Below, in pieces: positions 34,333 to 43,359 of a DNA stretch of 64,000 nt. Where the stretch lies: positions 5,013,887-5,077,886 of the forward strand of contig NZ_LGQW01000015.1 of NCBI RefSeq assembly GCF_003116035.1, given 5' to 3'. The position numbers and the translations under genes are program-made. Each line of letters starts with the position of its first letter. Position 1 is the first letter of the stretch. Source of the stretch: Azospirillum sp. TSH64 (GTDB lineage Bacteria > Pseudomonadota > Alphaproteobacteria > Azospirillales > Azospirillaceae). Below the pieces are notes generated by a model. That model had not been told where the DNA came from. It made no database searches and worked only from the letters and a program-made list of their open reading frames with translations.

Positions 34333-35136
34333 TCATTCGGTCTTGTCCGCAACGCCGTGCTTGAGGTGGAGCGCAAAGCCGGCAGCGCCCGGCTCCTCGA
34401 GACCGGGACGGAGCTGCATGGCCGGGATCAGATAATCGCCGCCGTTCTGACGCCGGAAGGGGAGTGGCGGCGTTGTCGCGAGCGTCCGCATCCGCCCGCG
34501 CAGCCGCTCCGCGACCGCCTCGAAGCCGGCCTCGTCCAGGCGGTCCGCACGGTAGACCAAGAACGGCGGAAGCACCTCGTAGCCCGGATAGTGGAGGATG
34601 CCGTGGTTGATCGGGAACAGCAGGTCGTCCATCGGCCCGTTGATCCCACGCGGCGAATAATGGTCCTCCCAACCGCCTGCGGTTACGATCAGCATGGCGC
34701 GCTTGCCGGCCAGGGCCCCTTCGCCGTAGCGGTCGCCCCAGCGCCGGTCGCTGTGCTCACCGACACCATAGGCGAAGCCGTTGGCATAGACCCGGTCGAC
34801 CCAGCCCTTGAGGATCGCCGGCATCGAGAACCACCAGAGCGGAAACTGAAGGATCAGCGTGTCCGCCCAGAGCAGCTTGTCGATCTCGGCCCTGACATCC
34901 GCGGTCAGCGCCGCGGCATCGAAGGCGCCGCGGGACGAGCCGGGCACCTTCAGCCGGTCCTCGGAGGGAAGCGTCGGGAAGTCGTCCCGGTCGATCTCCG
35001 ATTTCCAACCCATGCCGTAGAGGTCGGACACCCGCACCTCATGGCCCTGTGCTTCCAGGTCCTGGATGGCGACGTCGCGCAGCGACGCACTGAGCGAACG
35101 CGGTTCGGGGTGGGCGAAGACGATGAGGATTTTCAT
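34333..35136 (-). CDS. NAD(P)H dehydrogenase (quinone), flavodoxin-like fold
   Basis: A 267-residue flavoprotein of the NQO1/MdaB/KefF family. MKILIVFAHPEPRSLSASLR is the FMN/FAD phosphate-binding start, and LILQFPLWWFSMPAILKGWV (residues ~95-114) and AMLIVTAGGWEDHYSPRG are the family blocks. It reduces quinones by two electrons in the cytosol, protecting against redox-cycling compounds. It diverges from a LysR gene across 103 bases, a usual arrangement for inducible quinone reductases. The C-terminus is longer than in KefF. Confidence 0.88.
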   Translation of the reverse strand: MKILIVFAHPEPRSLSASLRDVAIQDLEAQGHEVRVSDLYGMGWKSEIDRDDFPTLPSEDRLKVPGSSRGAFDAAALTADVRAEIDKLLWADTLILQFPLWWFSMPAILKGWVDRVYANGFAYGVGEHSDRRWGDRYGEGALAGKRAMLIVTAGGWEDHYSPRGINGPMDDLLFPINHGILHYPGYEVLPPFLVYRADRLDEAGFEAVAERLRGRMRTLATTPPLPFRRQNGGDYLIPAMQLRPGLEEPGAAGFALHLKHGVADKTE

Positions 35137-35239
35137 GGCCGGCTCCGGCTGGGTGATGCAACCGGTGAGCAGGTATCATGCGGAGCGGCGATCCGGTATA
35201 TGGTGGGAATGGATATGATTATGCCGGAAAACGGATAAA

Positions 35240-36178
35240 TTGGACGTCACGCTCGAACGCATGCGCACCTTCGTCCGCGTGGCCGAACGGGGAAGCCTGT
35301 CAGCGGTCGCCCGCGAACTGGGTATCGGGCAATCGACGGTGACGCGCCATCTGCGGGAACTGGAGACCGCCGTCGGCGTGCCGCTGCTGAGCCGGACGAC
35401 GCGGCGGGTGACGGTGACGGACGAGGGCAGCCGGTTCCACGCACAATGCGTGCAGATCCTGCGGCTGGTGGAACTGGCGAGCGAGGAGGCGCGCAGCACC
35501 CGCGGCGCGCCGGCCGGCACGATCCGCATCTCCTGTACGGCAGCACTCGGTGTCCTGCATGTCGGCCGCCTGATCTTCGCGTTCCAGGATCTGTACCCGG
35601 ACATCGCAATCGACCTCAGCCTCAGCGACGAGCGCATCGATCTCGTCCGCGACGGCGTCGACATCGCGCTTCGTCTCGGACCGCTCACCGACAGCTCATT
35701 GAAGCTGAAGCCGTTGGGCCAATCGAGGCGCCTGCTGGCGGCGGCGCCCCAGTATCTCGCGGGGAGCGGGGTGCCGACGCATCCGCGGGACCTGGGCAAG
35801 CATGAAGGCATCCGGATGTCGAACATCGCCGGAAGCGACCTGCTCGTTCTCGAAGGGCGGGGGGAGCGCCACGCACTGCCCTTCGGCGGACGGCTGCAGA
35901 TGGATCATGGGCTCGCCGTGCGCGAGGCGCTCGCGGCCGGCCGCGGCATCGCTCCCACCCATCTTTGGCTGGTCGAGGATCTTCTCGCGGCCGGACGGCT
36001 TGTGCGGGTGCTGCCGGATTATGCGCCGCCCCCGGTGCCGCTCAGCATGCTGATCGTGCCGGAACGTGCGGGCATCGCGCGCGTCCGGCTGCTGGTCGAT
36101 TTTCTTGCCGAGCGGATCGCGCAGATCGCCGGGATCGAGCCCGGCGCCGTGCGGAGCAACGCGGAGGGTCACACCTGA
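35240..36178 (+). CDS. LysR-type regulator, probably of the adjacent quinone reductase
   Basis: A 312-residue LysR regulator. The helix-turn-helix is FVRVAERGSLSAVARELGIG (broken) continuing QSTVTRHLRELE, residues ~12-40; the effector domain follows from ~95. The likely start is the TTG at 35240 (encoding M-DVTLERMRTFV as in relatives); an ATG at 35261 would clip the domain. It diverges from the quinone reductase. Its 3' end overlaps the convergent Lrp gene by 10 bases. Confidence 0.88.
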   Translation: MDVTLERMRTFVRVAERGSLSAVARELGIGQSTVTRHLRELETAVGVPLLSRTTRRVTVTDEGSRFHAQCVQILRLVELASEEARSTRGAPAGTIRISCTAALGVLHVGRLIFAFQDLYPDIAIDLSLSDERIDLVRDGVDIALRLGPLTDSSLKLKPLGQSRRLLAAAPQYLAGSGVPTHPRDLGKHEGIRMSNIAGSDLLVLEGRGERHALPFGGRLQMDHGLAVREALAAGRGIAPTHLWLVEDLLAAGRLVRVLPDYAPPPVPLSMLIVPERAGIARVRLLVDFLAERIAQIAGIEPGAVRSNAEGHT

Positions 36179-36645
36179 AACAGCGTCGTCAGCGGCATGT
36201 GGGCGCGCACGATCGGCGATTTCAGCACGACATAGCTGAAGTATTTGTCGATACCGATGTCCATGTCGGTCAGCTTTTCCATGATCTCCTGATATTCGCC
36301 GATGCCGGAGGTGACGAACTTCAGCATGTAGTCGTAGCCGCCGGACACCAGATGGCATTCCAGCAGCTGTTCGATCTTCTTGGCGGCGGCCAGGAAGCGG
36401 GCGAAATCGACCTGCCGGTGGTTCTTCAGCGTCACCTCGGTGAAGACGGTCAGGGTCTGGCCCAGTTTGCTGACGTTGATCTGCGCCGTGTAGCCTTCGA
36501 TATAGCCTTCCGCCTGGAGCTTCTTCACCCGCATCAGGCAGGGGCTGGGCGACAGATTGACCAGTTCGGCCAACTCGACGTTGGTGATCCGGCCGTTCTT
36601 CTGGAGCTGATGCAGAATCTTGATGTCGATGCGGTCCAGCTTCAT
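36169..36645 (-). CDS. Lrp/AsnC family regulator, probably of the adjacent FAD oxidoreductase
   Basis: A 158-residue Lrp-like protein: helix-turn-helix at residues 4-45 (LDRIDIKILHQLQKNGRITN ... LAELVNLSPSPCLMRVKKL) and RAM domain to ~140. It resembles Lrp-type regulators of D-amino acid or proline dehydrogenases such as BkdR/DadR/PutR. It diverges from an FAD amine oxidoreductase; the gap holds two palindromes with a shared core. An amino acid is the probable effector. Confidence 0.9.
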   Translation of the reverse strand: MKLDRIDIKILHQLQKNGRITNVELAELVNLSPSPCLMRVKKLQAEGYIEGYTAQINVSKLGQTLTVFTEVTLKNHRQVDFARFLAAAKKIEQLLECHLVSGGYDYMLKFVTSGIGEYQEIMEKLTDMDIGIDKYFSYVVLKSPIVRAHMPLTTLFQV

Positions 36646-36683
36646 GGGGAACCCATCCGGTTCGAGGGCGGGAGAGCGGAATA

Positions 36684-36813
36684 CGGCAGCAGATAATTCT
36701 GCCGGGCATGCCGGGGAAGCTTAACATGCACAGCCCGCCTGTCGACGGCCGAGTGGCTTTCTTTCGGCGGAACAAAGCGCCGCGCTTTCCGTCATCGGCA
36801 GAAGATAATGCCG
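36684..36813. promoter_or_regulatory. Two related palindromes in the Lrp/FAD-oxidoreductase intergenic region
   Basis: Site 1 (36684-36704) is CGGCAG-N9-CTGCCG; site 2 (36796-36813) is CGGCA-N8-TGCCG. Both contain CGGCAG-N-AGATAAT in the same orientation, 112 bases apart. Two similar dyads with an AT-rich centre fit cooperative binding by an Lrp-family octamer. Binding is inferred. Confidence 0.55.
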
Positions 36814-36891
36814 TTCAGTCGCCCAATGCAGCGCCCGCCGATCCGCGCGCCATGGCTAGATGGTGTCACGCCGAAATCGGAGACCCGCGCC

Positions 36892-38217
36892 ATGCCCGCC
36901 CCCTTGCAAACCATTCCGTCCTCCCCGAGCCTGCCCGAACGGGCGGATGCCGTCGTGATCGGCGGCGGCATCGTCGGTGTCTGGGCGGCCTATTTCCTGG
37001 CCCGGCGCGGGCTGTCGGTGGCGCTGGTGGAAAAGGGACAGGTCGGGGCGGAGCAGTCCAGCCGCAACTGGGGCTGGTGCCGGCAGCAGAACCGCGACGC
37101 GCGCGAACTGCCGATGGCGACCAAAAGCCTGGATTTGTGGGAGCGTTTCGCCGCGGAAAGCGGCGAGGACACCGGCTTTTCCCGCTGCGGCCTGCTCTAT
37201 CTCAGCAACGACGACGGGGAACTGGCGGGCTGGGCGCGCTGGCGCGATTTCGCCCGGACGGTCGGCGTCACCACCCACATGCTGTCCGCCGCCGAGGCCG
37301 CCGAGCGCGGCCGGGCGACCGGGAAGCCCTGGAAGGGCGGCGTCTTCTCGCCGTCGGACGGCATCGCCGATCCGGCCCGCGCGGCACCGGCGGTGGCAAG
37401 GGCGATCATGGCGCTGGGCGGCACGGTGCACCAGGGCTGCGCCGCGCGCGGGCTGGAAACCGCCGGCGGACGGGTCTGCGGCGTCGTGACCGAGAAGGGA
37501 ACGATCCGCACGACGCTGGCGGTTCTGGCGGGCGGAGCCTGGGCGTCCTCCTTCTGCCATCAGATGGGCGTGCGGTTCCCGCTGGCCTCGATCCGCTCGT
37601 CGATCCTGTCGGTCGGCCCCAGCCCCTCCGGCCTGCCCGATGCCCTGCACACCGCCGCCGTGTCGATCACCCGGCGTGGCGACGGCGGGCACACGCTGGC
37701 CATCAGCGGACGCGGACGCGTCGACCCGACGCTCCAGCAAATCCGCTTCGCGCCGCAATTCATGCCGATGTTCGCCCGGCGCTGGCGCAGCCTGATGCCC
37801 GGCGGGACGGAGGGGATGCGCGCCGGCCACGAAACGCTGCGGCGCTGGCGGCTCGACCGCCCGACGCCGATGGAGCGGGTGCGGGTGCTCGACCCAGCCC
37901 CGGACCGCGGCACAATCCGCCTCACCCACGAGCGGGCAACCGCGCTGCTGCCCGGCCTGAAGGGCGCGCCGGTCACCGCCGCCTGGGCCGGCTACATCGA
38001 CAGCACGCCCGACGGCGTTCCGGCCATCGGCGAGGTCGGCAGCCTGCCCGGCCTGATCCTGGCCGCCGGCTTCAGCGGCCATGGCTTCGGCATCGGCCCC
38101 GGCGCCGGGCACCTGATCGCCGACCTCATCACCGATCAGGCGCCGATTGTCGATCCCAAGCCCTATCACCCCGACCGCTTCGCCGGCTTTTCCGCCGGCA
38201 AGGTCGCCGACTTCTGA
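36892..38217 (+). CDS. FAD-dependent oxidoreductase of the D-amino acid oxidase family
   Basis: A 441-residue DAO-family flavoprotein. The dinucleotide motif is ADAVVIGGGIVGVWAAYFLA (residues ~18-37), followed by QVGAEQSSRNWGWCRQQNRD, a block found in amine/D-amino acid dehydrogenases of this branch, and a C-terminal GLILAAGFSGHGFGIGPGAG FAD contact. It deaminates an amino acid or secondary amine; the exact substrate is open. The ATG at 36892 is chosen over the in-frame 36808 because the extra residues are not domain-like. It is probably controlled by the divergent Lrp. Confidence 0.85.
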   Translation: MPAPLQTIPSSPSLPERADAVVIGGGIVGVWAAYFLARRGLSVALVEKGQVGAEQSSRNWGWCRQQNRDARELPMATKSLDLWERFAAESGEDTGFSRCGLLYLSNDDGELAGWARWRDFARTVGVTTHMLSAAEAAERGRATGKPWKGGVFSPSDGIADPARAAPAVARAIMALGGTVHQGCAARGLETAGGRVCGVVTEKGTIRTTLAVLAGGAWASSFCHQMGVRFPLASIRSSILSVGPSPSGLPDALHTAAVSITRRGDGGHTLAISGRGRVDPTLQQIRFAPQFMPMFARRWRSLMPGGTEGMRAGHETLRRWRLDRPTPMERVRVLDPAPDRGTIRLTHERATALLPGLKGAPVTAAWAGYIDSTPDGVPAIGEVGSLPGLILAAGFSGHGFGIGPGAGHLIADLITDQAPIVDPKPYHPDRFAGFSAGKVADF

Positions 38218-38262
38218 CCGGCGGCAGGGCCAGAAAATTCAAGAGCCGCCCGGCCAGGAGTT

Positions 38263-39159
38263 TCAAGAGCTTCCAGGCTCCAGGGCGCGGGCGGCCTTGC
38301 GAATGCAGTCGCGCATCAGGGCATGGCTGCCGGACAGCGGGCGCTCCTTGCTGGTCAGGATGGCGATGGGCACCTGGATGCTCGGGCGGAAGGGCCGCTG
38401 CACGATGCCGGAAAACTGGCTCCATGGCAGAAGCCCGTCCACCACCGCCACGCCGATGCCTTCGCGGACGAAGGGCAGCGCGGTGATCGACAGGTCGATC
38501 TCCACCGCCGGGGCATAGACGCCGCCCTCGGCCTCCAGCGCCGCGGCCAGCAGCCGGCCGGGCAGCGTGTCGACGCGGTAGGAAATCAGCGTCTCCTCCG
38601 CCAGATCGGCGAAGCCCAGCTCGGCCTGTCCGGCCAGCCGGTGCCCCTCGGGCATCAGGCAGACCAGTTCGGCGTGTCCGACCGTTTCGACATCGAGGTC
38701 GGGATGGGGCATGGCGTTCATCGCCACCCCCAGCAGAACGTCGCCGCTGCGCAGCATGTCGCGGATGTTGCCGATCGGCGCGACCAGGGACCGCACGACG
38801 ATGTCCGGGTGCGCCTCGCGGAATGCCGTCAGAGCCTTGGGAACGATGGACATGGAAGGCGGAGCGGAGGCGGCGAGACGGACCAGACCGGTGCGGCCGT
38901 GACGCATGTCGAGCGTTCGCCGGCGCAACGCCCCCAGTTCCGAGAAGATCCGCTCGGCCTCCGGATAAAGCTCGTTGGCCTCCTGGGTCGGCACCAGACG
39001 CCCGCGCACCCGGTCGAACAGCTTGAACCCCAGCTGGTCCTCGGCATGCAGCAGGATCTGGCTCAGGGCCGGCTGGGAAATGTTCAGCATCCCCGCCGCC
39101 CCGGTCACCGTTCCACAGCGCATCAGCATGCAGAAGACTTCCAACTGCCGGGCTTGCAT
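38263..39159 (-). CDS. LysR-type transcriptional regulator
   Basis: A 298-residue LysR protein with the helix-turn-helix at residues ~5-45 (VFCMLMRCGTVTGAAGMLNI, SQPALSQILLHAEDQL) and an effector-binding domain after ~90. It converges on the FAD oxidoreductase gene with 45 bases between and does not diverge from any gene of known function: upstream lies only a small hypothetical ORF on the same strand. Its target is therefore unclear. Confidence 0.88.
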   Translation of the reverse strand: MQARQLEVFCMLMRCGTVTGAAGMLNISQPALSQILLHAEDQLGFKLFDRVRGRLVPTQEANELYPEAERIFSELGALRRRTLDMRHGRTGLVRLAASAPPSMSIVPKALTAFREAHPDIVVRSLVAPIGNIRDMLRSGDVLLGVAMNAMPHPDLDVETVGHAELVCLMPEGHRLAGQAELGFADLAEETLISYRVDTLPGRLLAAALEAEGGVYAPAVEIDLSITALPFVREGIGVAVVDGLLPWSQFSGIVQRPFRPSIQVPIAILTSKERPLSGSHALMRDCIRKAARALEPGSS

Positions 39160-39262
39160 TCACGATCCTGGGCTCTGTTCGCCGACCGACTATAGCGATC
39201 GACAAGCCCGAGGGTCGAGCGGTAAGGGTGACCGGCCGTCGAGGGCGGCGAGCCCGACGCCG

Positions 39263-39493
39263 TCAGAACAGCGGGAGCTGGACGCGGCCGCCGTCATCCG
39301 CATGGGCTTTCGCGGCACGCAGTGCGGCATCCTGGGCGCCGGCCATGGTGCGCGCGGTTCCGGAGCGGACCTGCTCGCCGGCGACGGTGACGACCCATGC
39401 CCAGATCTCCGGCCCCCGCCAGATCACTGCGAGGTCGCACCCGTGGACCCGCGTCACCGCGTGTCGAATCGTCCAGTCCGTCATCGTTGGCAT
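39263..39493 (-). CDS. Small hypothetical protein
   Basis: A short soluble protein (about 76 residues from 39493, or 73 from an ATG at 39484) that I do not recognise. The core TDWTIRHAVTRVHGCDLAVI followed by AWVVTVAGEQVRSGTARTMA looks like a small beta-sheet domain with a C-terminal helix. Ribosome sites are weak for both starts and the frame stays open to 39556. It lies alone between a LysR gene and the TMEM175-like gene. Confidence 0.5.
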   Translation of the reverse strand: MPTMTDWTIRHAVTRVHGCDLAVIWRGPEIWAWVVTVAGEQVRSGTARTMAGAQDAALRAAKAHADDGGRVQLPLF

Positions 39494-39603
39494 GCTGCCG
39501 GCGTCCCCATCGGTTTCACCATGCTGTAGCACAGGGGCGGGGGAGCCAGCCAGCATCGGTCCGCACCCTATCGGTGTAGATCAGTATCGACGCCGGTTTT
39601 CCC

Positions 39604-40179
39604 TCACTCCTCCACGATGCGTTCGATCCGCCGGTCCGGCACCAGCCACAGCAGGATCACCAGGATATAGAGGGCGATGGACAACCACTGCAGGACGAAG
39701 GCCAGCGGGATGGCCAGTGCATACAGCCCCAGGCTGATCTTGCCCTTCAGGTCGGCCCCGACCGCCCGTGCCACCACCGACTCGCGTCCGCCGCAGGCGA
39801 TGATCGCACGTTCGGTCAGGCTGTAGCCGATGGCCGCCATGCCGAGCACGACGCCGTAGGATGCCGTCGCCACCGGCGAGAAGTCGCTGGCATCGAGCCA
39901 GCGGATGACGAAGGGGACCAGCGACAGCCAGAACAGCAGGAACAGGTTGGCCCACAGCACCCGCCCGTCGATGCGCGTGGTCGCCTGCAGCAGATGGTGG
40001 TGGTTGTTCCAGTAGAGCCCGACATTGATGAAGGACAGCACATAGGCCAGCAGGATGGGGACGCGCTCCGCCAGGGCGGCGAGGCTGCCATCCTCCGGCA
40101 CCTTCAACTCCAGCACCATGATGGTGATGGCGATCGCCACGACCCCATCGGTGAACGCTTCCAGCCGGCCGGCCTTCAT
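39604..40179 (-). CDS. TMEM175-like (DUF1211) potassium channel family protein
   Basis: A 191-residue membrane protein with six hydrophobic segments. The family-defining first helix is RLEAFTDGVVAIAITIMVLE (residues ~4-23), matching the (R/K)xxxFSDGVFAIAITLLVLE block that lines the pore in TMEM175 channels; the following NNHHHLL segment is also typical. Prokaryotic members form tetrameric K+-leak channels without the TVGYG filter. The start at 40179 places this helix at the N-terminus; the longer frame to 40260 adds non-conserved residues. It lies 70 bases downstream of the pirin gene. Confidence 0.88.
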   Translation of the reverse strand: MKAGRLEAFTDGVVAIAITIMVLELKVPEDGSLAALAERVPILLAYVLSFINVGLYWNNHHHLLQATTRIDGRVLWANLFLLFWLSLVPFVIRWLDASDFSPVATASYGVVLGMAAIGYSLTERAIIACGGRESVVARAVGADLKGKISLGLYALAIPLAFVLQWLSIALYILVILLWLVPDRRIERIVEE

Positions 40180-40249
40180 GGTCCGAACTCCAGTCTTTGC
40201 GGAGGACACCGCGCCGGGGCGGCAAGGCCCCGGCACGAAATCGGTCTCG

Positions 40250-40948
40250 TCAGGCCGCATCCACCATGACGATCTCGCTGTCCTCCAGCGCCGTCACCGT
40301 CAGGGCGTCGAGATCGGCGATGGCCGCACCGTCGCGGGCATTCACCCGCACCCCGTCGATCTCGACCGCACCGCTGGCCGGGACCAGATACGCGCGGCGG
40401 TCCTTGCCGAGCGGGTAGGTCGCCGTCTCGCCGGCCTTCAGCGTCGCCCCCAGCACGCGGGCGTCGGTGCGGATCGGCAGGGCGTCGCCGTCATCGGCGT
40501 AGCCCGACGCCAGGGTGACGAAATGGCCGCTGCGGTCGCCCTTGGGGAAGGGCTTGCTGCCCCAGCCCGGCTTCTCGCCGCTGCGCGTCGGCATGATCCA
40601 GATCTGGAAGATGCGGGTGGTGACGTCCTCCAGATTGTATTCGGAATGCGCGATGCCGGTGCCGGCGGACATCACCTGGACGTCGCCCGCCTCGGTGCGG
40701 CCCTTGTTGCCCAGATTGTCCTGGTGGGTGATGGCGCCCTCGCGGACATAGGTGATGATCTCCATGTCGCGGTGCGGGTGCGGCGGGAAGCCGGTGTGGG
40801 GGGCGATGGTGTCGTCGTTCCAGACGCGCAGGTTGCCCCAGTTCATCCGCTTGCGGTCATGGTAGTTGGCGAAGGAGAAGTGGTGCTTGGCATCCAGCCA
40901 GCCGTGGTTCTCACCGCCCAGGCTCTCGAAGGGACGCAGTTCGATCAT
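40250..40948 (-). CDS. Pirin family bicupin protein
   Basis: A 232-residue pirin (YhhW-like). The N-terminal cupin carries the metal ligands: HHFSFANYHDR, FPPHPHRDMEIITYV and SAGTGIAHSEYN contain the three histidines and glutamate. Bacterial pirins of this type can act as quercetin 2,3-dioxygenases or as redox-sensitive regulators. It diverges from a LysR gene across 133 bases, a common pairing. The C-terminal cupin half is less conserved. Confidence 0.9.
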   Translation of the reverse strand: MIELRPFESLGGENHGWLDAKHHFSFANYHDRKRMNWGNLRVWNDDTIAPHTGFPPHPHRDMEIITYVREGAITHQDNLGNKGRTEAGDVQVMSAGTGIAHSEYNLEDVTTRIFQIWIMPTRSGEKPGWGSKPFPKGDRSGHFVTLASGYADDGDALPIRTDARVLGATLKAGETATYPLGKDRRAYLVPASGAVEIDGVRVNARDGAAIADLDALTVTALEDSEIVMVDAA

Positions 40949-41081
40949 GGTCCGTCTCCTGATTGTGCGACCGATGGGTCCTTGCCGCCTCGGCCGCCGT
41001 GTTTCGCTTGAGAGGACAATAGCGCTGGTCTCCTTTCAGGTTTACCCCTATAAATCGCCGCAAGATGTTCAAGAAAGTTGA

Positions 41082-42014
41082 ATGATGAGCAGCGTCGGCA
41101 CCCCCAGCTTCGACCAGCTCAGCATCTTCCTCGCCGTGGTGGATGCCGGCAGCTTCGCCGGGGCGGGACGGCGGCTGAACCGGGCGGTCTCCGTCGTCAG
41201 CTACGGCATCGCCAACCTCGAAGCCCAACTCGGCCTGGCGCTGTTCGACCGCGAAGGGTCGCGCAAGCCGACGCTGACCGCCGCCGGGCGGGCATTGCTC
41301 GCCGAAGCCCGGACGATTGCGCAAGCGATGGACGGCCTGCGCGCAAAGGTGCGGGGCCTGCACGAGGGGCTGGAGGCCGAGGTCGATCTCGCCGTCGACG
41401 TGATGCTGCCGGCCGACCGTCTGGGCCGGGTGTTGCGGGACTTCGCGCGCAGCCATCCGACGGTTTCGCTGCGCCTGCATGTCGAAACCCTGGGCGCGGT
41501 CGCCGCCCTGGTGCTCGACCGCCGGGCGGTGCTCGGCATTTCCGGCCCGGTAGCGGCCGGCATGGACGGGCTGGACCGGACGACCGCCGGATCGGTGCCG
41601 ATGGTGCCGGTCGCCGCCCCCGACCATCCGCTGGGCCGCATGGCACAGATCGCCCCCGGCGCCGGCCGCGACCATGTGCAACTGGTCCTCACCGACCGGT
41701 CGCGTGCCACCGAGGGGCAGGATTTCTCGGTGATGAGTCCGCGCACATGGCGGCTCGCCGACCTGGGCGCCAAGCACGCGCTGCTGCGCGAAGGGATCGG
41801 CTGGGGCAACATGCCGCTGCCGATGGTCGAGCCCGATCTGGTCGCCGGCACCCTGGTGCGGCTCGCCATGCCCGACCATCCGGGCGGCACCTATCGCTTC
41901 TCCGGCGTCTGGCGGCGCGACACACCGCCCGGCCCGGCCGCCTCCTGGCTGCTCGCCCAGTTCGTGCAGCTGGGAGCCGGCGACCGCGAGGAGGACGGCT
42001 TCACCGACCTCTGA
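41082..42014 (+). CDS. LysR-type regulator divergent from the pirin gene
   Basis: A 310-residue LysR protein: helix-turn-helix at residues ~9-45 (IFLAVVDAGSFAGAGRRLNR, VSYGIANLEAQLGL), effector domain from ~95. Adjacent ATGs at 41082 and 41085 are both possible starts. The pirin gene opposite is the probable target, with the following TMEM175-like gene perhaps co-regulated. It converges with the DUF1275 gene. Confidence 0.88.
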   Translation: MMSSVGTPSFDQLSIFLAVVDAGSFAGAGRRLNRAVSVVSYGIANLEAQLGLALFDREGSRKPTLTAAGRALLAEARTIAQAMDGLRAKVRGLHEGLEAEVDLAVDVMLPADRLGRVLRDFARSHPTVSLRLHVETLGAVAALVLDRRAVLGISGPVAAGMDGLDRTTAGSVPMVPVAAPDHPLGRMAQIAPGAGRDHVQLVLTDRSRATEGQDFSVMSPRTWRLADLGAKHALLREGIGWGNMPLPMVEPDLVAGTLVRLAMPDHPGGTYRFSGVWRRDTPPGPAASWLLAQFVQLGAGDREEDGFTDL

Positions 42015-42032
42015 CGGATGGGGTTCCCGGCA

Positions 42033-42737
42033 TCAGGCCGCAACCGGTGCGGTCGAGGCCGGGTGAAGGGCGCAGAACGCGGTGCCTGCCAGCACCAGCG
42101 CGCCGACGACGACCAGGGGCAGCACCAGCCCGCTCTGCATGACCATGACGGCGCCGAGTGCCGCACCGAGGAAGATCGCCGCCACGCTGGCCATCCGGCG
42201 TCGCGCATTGGTGTTCGCCCCGCCGGCAAGGCCGGAATCGGCGGCCAGTCCGGTCAGGGTCAGGGTGAGGACCGTCGTCGTCAGATCGGGAACCTTCATC
42301 TGCCGGACCGTGGCGTTGCGGAATCCCATGGCGAAGCCGGTCAGGACGATGATCGCATAGAGGGCGGCCGCCGGAGCCTGCGTCCCGACATCGAAGCCCG
42401 CGGCGACGGCGGCGGCGATCCAGAACAGGGCCGTTTCAAACAAGGCGGCGGTCAGCAGCCAATGCCGCATCGGCCGGCCGGCGAATCTCCTGCCGAGCCG
42501 ACCGGCGATCAGGGCGCCGGTCAGGAAGGACAGCAGCGCCGCCACCGCCGGCAGAACCCGGAAGCCCGGCGTCCCGACGACGGCGAAGCCGAGGAAGACG
42601 ATGTTGCCGGTCATGTTGGCGGTGAAGACCTTGCCCAGGCCGAGCACGCTGACGGCATCGACGAGTCCCGTCGTCACCGACAGCAGCAGCAGGAGGATGG
42701 GCAGTGGGGAGGTGCCGGATGCGGCCGGTGCGGACAT
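42033..42737 (-). CDS. DUF1275 (YoaK family) membrane protein
   Basis: A 234-residue inner-membrane protein with about six helices. The family pattern is visible in TTGLVDAVSVLGLGKVFTAN followed by MTGNIVFLGFA, where the VFTANMTGN box is diagnostic, and in GFRNATVRQMKVPDLTTTVL. Function is unknown; a transport role is assumed from the fold. The start at 42737 gives the usual length; the open frame continues to 43049 without membrane character. It stands alone. Confidence 0.87.
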   Translation of the reverse strand: MSAPAASGTSPLPILLLLLSVTTGLVDAVSVLGLGKVFTANMTGNIVFLGFAVVGTPGFRVLPAVAALLSFLTGALIAGRLGRRFAGRPMRHWLLTAALFETALFWIAAAVAAGFDVGTQAPAAALYAIIVLTGFAMGFRNATVRQMKVPDLTTTVLTLTLTGLAADSGLAGGANTNARRRMASVAAIFLGAALGAVMVMQSGLVLPLVVVGALVLAGTAFCALHPASTAPVAA

Positions 42738-42960
42738 GGCTGGCGTTTCCTGCGGATTTTTCGGGTGAAGGGGGCAGTATCGGCGGCGGCAGCCGGCCTG
42801 GTCTTGTCGCATCGGCACGGCCTTGGACCATTCTGGACCTCCCGGCAGGTCTGGCCGCATGTCTGGCCACAGATCTCCAGCCGCATGGCGAACAGCCTCG
42901 ACAGGATGGGCGGATGGGTTAGGCTGCCGGACTTCGCGCCCGTCACCAGCCGTCATCCCG

Positions 42961-43359
42961 ATGAACAGCAGCGCCATCCGCTTTTCGGACTCACACCTGC
43001 AACAGCGCCGCCCGGTCTGGGAAGCGTTGTCGACGATGTATCTGGACACGGACGTTTCGCTGTCCCGCGCATGGCGGGTGCAGGTTCTTTCGGTCTCGCC
43101 CTACAGCCTGGACGAGATGGACGCCATCCTTCGGGAGGAGATCCACCCCGTCTGCTTTTCGAACCTGCTCCAACCCGCCGGTGAATGGGCCGGCTTCGAT
43201 CCCGCCATGCTCGAGCAGGCGATTAGAGGTCGCAGGGCGCGCTGGCGCTCCAGGCTGCTGGCCAAGCTCAGCCTGGCCCTGCCGGGGTGTTTCCCGACGG
43301 CGGAATGGACGGTCACGCGCCGGGAGATCGCCTGTCGGCGCGGAGCATCGCAGACGTGA
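42961..43359 (+). CDS. DUF7079-like small protein
   Basis: A 132-residue soluble protein with a recognisable block RRPVWEALSTMYLDTDVSLS, then SPYSLDEMDAILREEIHPVC and LQPAGEWAGFDPAMLEQAI. This pattern matches a family of small bacterial proteins (DUF7079 as far as I recall) with no known function. I chose the ATG at 42961; the frame is open from 42823 but the extra residues are low-complexity. The C-terminus is basic. It lies between the DUF1275 gene and the hip locus. Confidence 0.65.
   Translation: MNSSAIRFSDSHLQQRRPVWEALSTMYLDTDVSLSRAWRVQVLSVSPYSLDEMDAILREEIHPVCFSNLLQPAGEWAGFDPAMLEQAIRGRRARWRSRLLAKLSLALPGCFPTAEWTVTRREIACRRGASQT

Noticed and set aside
34028..34672. Upstream extension of the sugar dehydrogenase frame
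   Set aside because: The extension overlaps the quinone reductase gene, and GGGAGGA directly precedes the ATG at 34027, which starts a proper signal peptide.
35137..35239. Short ORF ATGCCGGAAAACGGATAA just before the LysR gene
   Set aside because: Only five codons, overlapping the region where the LysR start must lie; no reason to consider it a leader peptide.
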